From: Polyangia bacterium
GTDB lineage: Bacteria > Myxococcota_A > Polyangia > Nannocystales > Nannocystaceae
Assembly (NCBI GenBank): GCA_030424595.1
Contig: JAUHWG010000027.1
Span: 1 to 64,000, forward strand
Reading direction: 5' to 3'
Length of the DNA: 64,000 nucleotides
Part shown: one piece after another, positions 58,224 to 64,000 of the stretch
Position numbering within the stretch: the stretch's first letter is position 1
Layout of the letters: each line of letters opens with the position of its first letter
Made by a program: the position numbers and the translations under genes
Notes under the pieces: model-generated
Database searches by the model: none
Told to the model about the DNA's origin: nothing
Seen by the model: the letters and a program-made list of their open reading frames with translations, nothing else

Positions 58224-60062
58224 TCAACCGCCGAGGCGCCGGGCGAGCTGATCCTCGTAGAGCGAGGGCGGATCGAGCTCGCCGATCTCCCCTGGACCCT
58301 CGACCCAGTCCTCCGGCGCGCTCCCGGCCGCGTCCGGCGTGCCTGTCGAGGTCTCGATCGTCAGCGAGGGCTCAGCGCCGATGATGTAGCCGTGGCCGAA
58401 CTGGCGCGAGCGCAGGGTACCCCCGCCAGAGCTGTTCCAGAGGACAGTCTCGGTCGCCGAGTGTCCCGCACCGGTGCTGTAGTCGCCGCGGTTGACCGCG
58501 CCCCAGCCGTCGTCGATCACGCTCTGGTCGATCAGGTTCGCGGTCGAGAGCGAGTGGTGGAACTCGGAGAAGCCCGGAAGGCCGACGTCGATGCCCTTGA
58601 GCGGCACCGCGATCCCGTCCTTGGTGTGGATCCGGAGCCAGACGATCCCGGTCGCGCCGAAGCCCCAGTTTTGGATGAAGTTGTGCCGGCCGGAGGCGCC
58701 GACGAGATCGCGAAAGAGCACCTCGGAGCTCTGGCGGACCTCGAAGAGATAGCCGTTGCCGCCGCCGCCGCGGTTCTCCGGCCAGGCCATCTCGCTGTCG
58801 GCGACGGTCACCCGCTTCGAGCGGCGGACGATGAGGCCCCCCGACTGCAGGTGGCGATCGACCCCGAGCCCCTCGGTCGGCGCCCCCGGTGAGGGGTAGG
58901 AGGAGACGCCGCGGATCCAGCCGTCGATGATCCCGTCGAACTCGAGCGCGTGGATCTGGCTCTGCTCCCAGGCGAGCGCCCAGGAGACCGCGTCCGCGAC
59001 CCCGAGCTCCTCGACGCCGACCTCGCGCAGCGCCCCGCTGACGACCCGCACGTTCGCTTGGTCTCGGGTCTTCGCCGGATAGCGCAGCGGCACGTCGACG
59101 GTGACCGTGTCGCCGTCGACAGCGACGACCGTGCGCCAGAAGAAGGGGGACCAGTCGCCGTTGAAGGCCATCCAGACCCCCGTCATCCCGTGCTCGTCGA
59201 TGAACTCGTCGGTGATCGTCCAGCCGATGACGATATCATCGCCGGGCTTGAGGCCGCTCGCGTCGGCGAGCTCGACGGTCGTCGACCGGCGCTCACCGTC
59301 GACGCTGAGGGCGATGGGATCGCCGTAGCTGAGGGACCCGCGGAAGGTGATGTGGCTCTTGAAGGACATGCCGTCCGAGCTGGTCATCCACAGCTTCGTC
59401 GCGTCGGCCCCCTCGCCGCGGAGGACGATCTTCGAGGCGCTGACCGTGACCGGCGCGTCGAGGCGATAGAGCCCCTCGGGGAGCGAGACGACCGCTCCGC
59501 CGGCCTCCTCGGCCGCGTCGATCGCCGCCTGGAGGGCCGCGCTCGCGTCGCTCTCGCCGCTCGCGTCGGCGCCGTGATCGGCGACCACGTCGATCACCAG
59601 CTCGGGGAGATCCTGGCCGAATTCCTCGCCGCCGCCGCGGTAGCCGGCGTAGGAGAAGTCGTGGAGGAAGCGACCCTCAGGCCCCTCAAAGTCCGGCGTC
59701 CAGTCCTCCGGATAGAGCTCGCTGCGCCACAGCGGCCCGCCCTCGGTGTCGGTCTCGCCGCTGGTCCCCTCGGTCTCCCCGGTCATCGACGTCGTCGCCG
59801 TCCCCGTCGACGTCGCCGTCGCGCTCGCCGTCCCCGTCGCCGTCCCGGTCGTCGTCCCGGTCGCCTCGCCCGAAGACCCGCTCGCCATCGTCACCGAGCC
59901 GCCCCCCTCGCTCGTCCCTTCGCTGGCGCTGCCGCTCCCGCCGCTCCCCTCCGTGAGGGTCGCCGAGCCGCCGTCATCACCGCAGCCCGCGGACATCAGG
60001 GCGAGCACGAGGGTCGACGCGAGGAGGCTCGAGAGGCCGGGGGGCGAGGGCGCGCGGAGCAT
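58224..60062 (-). CDS. Parallel-beta-helix lipoprotein (pectate-lyase-superfamily-like)
   Basis: 612 residues. Lipobox MSAGC (Cys27) and a Ser/Thr/Gly linker to about residue 108. The domain starting about 160 has the start of a pectate-lyase-3/GH55-type helix: SDASAALQAAIDAAEEAGGAVVSLPEGLYRL then VLRGEGADATKLW, and later coil repeats with NxxH/NxxD turns. A polysaccharide-active enzyme is possible, catalytic residues not identified. Anchored probably in the outer membrane. Confidence 0.78.
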   Translation of the reverse strand: MLRAPSPPGLSSLLASTLVLALMSAGCGDDGGSATLTEGSGGSGSASEGTSEGGGSVTMASGSSGEATGTTTGTATGTASATATSTGTATTSMTGETEGTSGETDTEGGPLWRSELYPEDWTPDFEGPEGRFLHDFSYAGYRGGGEEFGQDLPELVIDVVADHGADASGESDASAALQAAIDAAEEAGGAVVSLPEGLYRLDAPVTVSASKIVLRGEGADATKLWMTSSDGMSFKSHITFRGSLSYGDPIALSVDGERRSTTVELADASGLKPGDDIVIGWTITDEFIDEHGMTGVWMAFNGDWSPFFWRTVVAVDGDTVTVDVPLRYPAKTRDQANVRVVSGALREVGVEELGVADAVSWALAWEQSQIHALEFDGIIDGWIRGVSSYPSPGAPTEGLGVDRHLQSGGLIVRRSKRVTVADSEMAWPENRGGGGNGYLFEVRQSSEVLFRDLVGASGRHNFIQNWGFGATGIVWLRIHTKDGIAVPLKGIDVGLPGFSEFHHSLSTANLIDQSVIDDGWGAVNRGDYSTGAGHSATETVLWNSSGGGTLRSRQFGHGYIIGAEPSLTIETSTGTPDAAGSAPEDWVEGPGEIGELDPPSLYEDQLARRLGG

Positions 60063-60094
60063 GCCGCGGAGTATCCCACAGCGTTCGCGGCGCC

Positions 60095-63025
60095 TCAGCG
60101 GCCTTGGTCGACGATCCAGCCGTCGATCTCGGCCTTGAGCTCGCTCTCAGCGTCGCCCAGCCCCTGCCCGGCCTGGACCGCCAGCGTCAGCCACTCGCTC
60201 CGCCCGCGCTTCAGCGCCCGCAACGTCCGCGCCATCGCGAAGCGAGCCTGCGCCAGCTCCCCGGGGTCGATGTTGCTCTGCCCCTCGTAGACCTTGAGGG
60301 CCTCCCGCAGTCGGCTCTCCGCGTCGCTGTAGTCACCCCTGGCGAGGCGACTCGCCCCCGAGATCGTCAGGGCGAAGGCCAGCGTGTCGCTCGGGGGGCT
60401 CGCCCGCAGGCGCTCGATCCCCGTCTCGACGAGGGCGAGCCCGCCCGCGACGTCGCCGTCGAGGATCACCTGCTCGCCGAGGTTCACCTGCGCCGACGCC
60501 GTGTAAAAACTCTCCTCCCCGTAGGCCAGGGTGAAGGCCTCCACCGCCCCGCGGAAGTCCTCCTTGACCGCGTCGACATCCCCCAGCTGGAGGTGGAGCA
60601 TCGCCAGTTCGTTGAGGGACTCACCGCGCAGCGGCGCGTTCGCGACCGGGTCCTTGTCGTAGATCGCGAGCGCCCGGGTCAGGTCCGCGGCGGCGGCGTC
60701 GAAGCGGCCGAGGCTCCCCTTGATGCACCCGATCTGGACCAGCGACTTGGCGACGTCGGGGTGGTCCGGCGGGAGCACCTTCTCGCGGATCGCCAGCGAC
60801 TCAGCCGCGAGCGCCAGCGCCTCCTTCGCCTGGTCGCGACGCTGCGCCACCTCGGCGAGGTTGTTGAGCACCGCGGCGGTGCTCGGATGCTCCGGCCCCG
60901 AGACCCCCCTCGCGATCGCCAGCGCCCGGTTCAGGTGGACCTCCGCCTCCTTGTAGCGCCGCTGCTCCATCGCCGCCAGGCCGAGGACGGTCAGCGATTG
61001 GTGGACCAGCGGGTGCTCCTCGCCCAGCTCGTTCTCGAAGATCTCGAGGGCGGCCTTCGCCTTGTCCGCCGCCTCCGCGCTCCTCATCCGCTGGAGCACC
61101 CGGGCCAGGTTGAGGTCGAGGCGCGCCCGGAGGAGCGTCCGCTCGGCCACGTCCGCCTCGCCCTCGACCCGCCGGATCCCGACCTCCGCGGCCTGCCCAG
61201 CCCACAGCGCCCGATCGTAGTCCGACTGCCGGATCCCGGCGATGTAGATCGACTCGATCCAGGCGACCGCGACGGCCTCGTCGTAGCGTGCCCCCGCGGC
61301 CAGCTCCGCCGCCTGCTGGAGGGCGGCCATCGCCAAGTTGTGCTCGCCCCGCTGCTGCTGGATCCCGGCGATAACGAGAAGTGCGTCGGCCTTGAGCGGC
61401 GGATAGTCGACCTCGTCAGCCGCGACGAGCGCGTCGTTGGCGAGCTCCAGGGCGAGCGCCCACTTGCCGGTGATGTCCCTCGCCTTCGCTTGGGCCAGGC
61501 TCGCCCGGACCCGGCCGACGATCTTGCGCGCCTCGGGGTCGCTCGGCGGGGCGACCGTCTCCATCAGGGCCTCACGATCGCCGCAGGCGGCGATGTCGGG
61601 GAGGCGGCTGACGCCCTCGCGGGCGTTCTCCACGGCGGTCGGCGTCGCCTCGAGGAAGGCGTCCGTCAGGGCCTGGAGCTCGCCGAGCCGGCGCTCGAGG
61701 CAGAGCATCCGCCGGTCGAGCATCTCCTCTGACTGATCATTGCGGAGGTGGCTCGCCTCGCAGGTGTTCGTGTGCATCGCGACCCAGGCTTGGGCGTACT
61801 CGTCGAGCGCCTTCGCGGTGCTCTGCCAAGAGGTCTCGGCGTAGGGGACCCCGGTCGCGAAGAAGGCCTGCTCGATCGCCTGCTTGCGCCCCGCGTCCCA
61901 GATCCCCTCGAGGCGCGCAGCGGCGCCCTGACAGGGCGGCTCCCGCTCTGCCCCGAGGGCGCCGACGCCGATGCCGATGCCGAGCGCCGCGACCGCGACC
62001 ACCCCCAGCCAACGAAAGCGGATCCGCACCGGATCGTGGCGCAGCCGCTTGAGGAGCGCCTCCATCGACGGAAAGCGCTCCTCCGGATCGACGCTGAGCC
62101 CCTGGAGGACGAGCTTGCGCAGCCACGTCGGCACCTTCGCCGCGCTCGGCGGCGGCCGGATCTTCCCCTGGATCACGTTCGACGCCAGCGCCGAGAGGTT
62201 GGCGCCCTCGTAGGGACGCTCGCCGTAGAGCGCCTGGTAGAGCGTCACGCAGAAGGAGAAGAGGTCGCTGCGCGCGTCGGCGCCGCGGCCGATGTGCTGC
62301 TCCGGAGACATGTAGGCCGGAGTCCCGACGAGCACGCCCGTCGTCGTGATGTCGACCTTGATGCTCGCGCTCGCGTCGACCGGATAGTCCTGCATGGGCT
62401 GCGGCTCCATGTCGTCGGAGGCCCGCGCGAGGCCAAAGTCGAGGACGCGCACCCGCCCGTCGTGGCCGAGGACGACGTTCTCCGGCTTGAAGTCGCGGTG
62501 GATCAGCCCCCCGCGGTGGGCCGCCGCCAGGCCCTCACCGGCCTTGATCAGGAGCTCGACGCTCTCTTTCCATGGTCGCCTTCGCTTCTTCAGCCAGGCG
62601 CCGAGGGTCTCGCCGTCGACGAACTCCATCGCCAGGAAGATCCGATCGCCGAAGGTGCCGACGTCGTGGATCGCGACGACGTTCGGGTGCGAGAGTCGGG
62701 CGAGCGCCTTGGCCTCGCGCAGGAGGCGGAGCTTGCCCTCCTCGCCGCTGCTGACGGCGTTGGTCCGCGAGTGCAGGATCTTGATCGCCACCTTGCGGTC
62801 GAGGTCGGGATCAAAGGCCGAGTAGACGACGCCCATCGCCCCGGAGCCGAGGCGGCGGAGGATCGTGTAGCGGCCGAGGCTCGCGCCGGTGGGGAGATCG
62901 CTGGCGTCGGCCTCCGGATCGCCCCAGCTGTTCGAGACGCCCTCAATGGTCGCCTCTTCGGTCTTTGATGCGCTCGTGTGCCCGAGCGTTCGATCACCGC
63001 TCGTAGTGGTAGGGGGCTCAGACAC
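60095..63025 (-). CDS. Serine/threonine protein kinase with C-terminal TPR repeats
   Basis: 976 residues if GTG 63025 is used; the frame opens at TTG 63067. Kinase domain about 52-325: P-loop LGSGAMGVVY, Lys82 (KVAIKIL), HRDFKPENV, DFG in LDFGLAR and activation-loop GTPAYMSPEQ. The catalytic motif HRDF has Phe where many kinases have Leu. A transmembrane helix follows at about 340-365. The remaining 600 residues are TPR-like pairs (for example LNRALAIARGV, LAMLHLQLGDVDAVKEDF), placed outside the cytoplasm if the helix is real. A one-pass STK sensing through TPR protein contacts, common in myxobacteria. Confidence 0.9.
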   Translation of the reverse strand: MSEPPTTTSGDRTLGHTSASKTEEATIEGVSNSWGDPEADASDLPTGASLGRYTILRRLGSGAMGVVYSAFDPDLDRKVAIKILHSRTNAVSSGEEGKLRLLREAKALARLSHPNVVAIHDVGTFGDRIFLAMEFVDGETLGAWLKKRRRPWKESVELLIKAGEGLAAAHRGGLIHRDFKPENVVLGHDGRVRVLDFGLARASDDMEPQPMQDYPVDASASIKVDITTTGVLVGTPAYMSPEQHIGRGADARSDLFSFCVTLYQALYGERPYEGANLSALASNVIQGKIRPPPSAAKVPTWLRKLVLQGLSVDPEERFPSMEALLKRLRHDPVRIRFRWLGVVAVAALGIGIGVGALGAEREPPCQGAAARLEGIWDAGRKQAIEQAFFATGVPYAETSWQSTAKALDEYAQAWVAMHTNTCEASHLRNDQSEEMLDRRMLCLERRLGELQALTDAFLEATPTAVENAREGVSRLPDIAACGDREALMETVAPPSDPEARKIVGRVRASLAQAKARDITGKWALALELANDALVAADEVDYPPLKADALLVIAGIQQQRGEHNLAMAALQQAAELAAGARYDEAVAVAWIESIYIAGIRQSDYDRALWAGQAAEVGIRRVEGEADVAERTLLRARLDLNLARVLQRMRSAEAADKAKAALEIFENELGEEHPLVHQSLTVLGLAAMEQRRYKEAEVHLNRALAIARGVSGPEHPSTAAVLNNLAEVAQRRDQAKEALALAAESLAIREKVLPPDHPDVAKSLVQIGCIKGSLGRFDAAAADLTRALAIYDKDPVANAPLRGESLNELAMLHLQLGDVDAVKEDFRGAVEAFTLAYGEESFYTASAQVNLGEQVILDGDVAGGLALVETGIERLRASPPSDTLAFALTISGASRLARGDYSDAESRLREALKVYEGQSNIDPGELAQARFAMARTLRALKRGRSEWLTLAVQAGQGLGDAESELKAEIDGWIVDQGR

Positions 63026-63097
63026 AGACGTCTTCGAATCCTGCCAGCAAGGGGGCGCCGCGGACAAGGGCGAGGGGTGATATCGTCCCCCCTTCCC

Positions 63098-64000
63098 ATG
63101 CGCACAGGTTCTCGCCTATCCCCCGCCAACACCGTCGTACCCGCCCGTAGCCGCCTCGAGGCGCTCTGCCGGAGCGGCCTGCACCAGGTTCTCAGGGCCG
63201 CAGGAGTCCTCGGGCTTGTGCTGACCCCTGCATGCGTCGGCGGCCCCGCGACCGTGACCGCGACCCAAGGCGCGACCGGGTCAGACTCCGAGACCGGCGC
63301 GAGCACGACCGAGACCGCGGCCACGACCGTCGAGACCGCGAGCTCCGAGACCGGGTCTTCGACCACCGGACCTATCACCTGCGAGCCGCCGGCCGACACT
63401 GGGCCGCGGGGCTCCTGCAACCCGCTCGACCCCTCGCTGTGCGCCCTCCCCTACCCGTCGAACTTCTACACGGAGGCCGCCGACACCGTCTCCGGGCGCC
63501 AGCTCAACCTCGCGATCGACTCGCTCGAGGCCAACAACGGCGGCGTGGCCTTTGATCCGATCTTCCTCAACGAGAAGGATGGCTTCTCGATCCTCTCGCC
63601 GCTGATGTTCTACTTCGACGACGTCAGCCTCGACGGCGTGATCGGCCATCAGGACCTCAGCGCCTATCTCAACGCCGACGCCAAGACCGTGCTCCTCGAC
63701 GCCGAGACCGGCGAGCGGGTCCCCCACTGGGTCGAGCTCGACATGACGGCGCCCGTCGACGCGCAGCGGATGCTCCTGGTCTACCCCGCGACGCCGATGC
63801 GCCACGGCAGCCGCTACATCTTCGGCGTCCGCGGCCTCGTCGACAGCGAGGGGGCGACGATCCAGGCCTCGCCGGGCTTCGCCGCCCTCCGCGACTGCGG
63901 CCCGACCGACGACGCGGACGTCCTCGGCCAGCGGGCTCACTACGAGAGCGACATCTTCCCCGCCCTCGCAGACGACGGCTTCGCCCGCGCCGAGCTCCAG
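63098..64000 (+). CDS. Lipoprotein, C-terminus outside window
   Basis: Starts at ATG 63098; the 301 codons in view run off the right edge. Signal peptide ends in lipobox LTPAC (Cys46), followed by a Ser/Thr/Glu linker to about residue 90. The mature part opens PRGSCNPLDPSLCALPYPSN and contains LDAETGERVPHWVELDM and VYPATPMRHGSRYIFGVRG. It recalls a family of myxobacterial secreted proteins of unknown function. An alpha/beta hydrolase-like C-terminus is possible but cannot be seen here. Confidence 0.7.
   Translation, partial: MRTGSRLSPANTVVPARSRLEALCRSGLHQVLRAAGVLGLVLTPACVGGPATVTATQGATGSDSETGASTTETAATTVETASSETGSSTTGPITCEPPADTGPRGSCNPLDPSLCALPYPSNFYTEAADTVSGRQLNLAIDSLEANNGGVAFDPIFLNEKDGFSILSPLMFYFDDVSLDGVIGHQDLSAYLNADAKTVLLDAETGERVPHWVELDMTAPVDAQRMLLVYPATPMRHGSRYIFGVRGLVDSEGATIQASPGFAALRDCGPTDDADVLGQRAHYESDIFPALADDGFARAELQ

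Overview
The window is GC-rich, gene-dense chromosomal DNA that looks myxobacterial, most like the Nannocystaceae (Nannocystis, Plesiocystis, Enhygromyxa). The evidence is about a dozen lipoproteins with a Ser/Thr/Glu/Gly-rich linker straight after the lipobox cysteine, DUF4215 cysteine-rich repeats, two DUF2330 proteins with MYXO-CTERM-type tails, a Ser/Thr kinase fused to TPR repeats, PAS histidine kinases, and very strong third-position GC that creates long antisense shadow frames. No rRNA, tRNA, CRISPR array, phage or intact IS transposase was seen.

Layout. 1-9 kb: cut-off FG-GAP lipoprotein, PAS sensor kinase, sugar-nucleotidyltransferase next to a membrane protein, UDP-glucose dehydrogenase, small lipoprotein. 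9-16.5 kb: zinc-ribbon rhomboid protease, PilJ-type hybrid kinase, DUF2461 protein, lipoprotein, YggX, glycyl-tRNA synthetase. 16.5-23.5 kb: ABC exporter, membrane proteins, CBS protein, SMP-30-like lipoprotein, Rieske oxygenase, SRPBCC protein. 24-33.5 kb: DUF4215/fibrinogen-like lipoprotein, small zinc-ribbon protein, hemerythrin, AI-2E transporter, two lipoproteins, and a cyclic-nucleotide-sensor/CPBP-protease fusion. 33.6-39.4 kb: divergent flavin monooxygenase and opine-dehydrogenase-like genes and two lipoproteins.

39.8-52.3 kb holds the most coherent metabolic region: a YgfK-like iron-sulfur protein and an M20 N-carbamoyl amidohydrolase on the + strand, and a tightly packed five-gene minus operon (XdhD-like molybdenum hydroxylase, SsnA-like amidohydrolase, two fold-type-II PLP enzymes, a nitrilase-family hydrolase). 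It parallels the Escherichia coli ygeW-ygfK-ssnA-xdhD region, which belongs to the selenium-dependent molybdenum hydroxylase clusters tied to purine breakdown. Here YgfK and SsnA are shortened, and hydrolytic decarbamoylases are present where E. coli has a transcarbamylase and a carbamate kinase. I read it as a variant purine or ureido-compound catabolic module. 52.4-64 kb: two tandem DUF2330 genes that share about 577 bp of apparently identical DNA, a von Willebrand factor A lipoprotein, a parallel-beta-helix lipoprotein, a Ser/Thr kinase and a cut-off lipoprotein.

A family of palindromic intergenic elements (ends CTAG-CAGCCCGTGGC, conserved GTAC-containing core) recurs through the first 36 kb. 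Its CTAG ends repeatedly supply the TAG stop codon of the neighbouring gene, which fits a non-autonomous MITE that inserts at CTAG.
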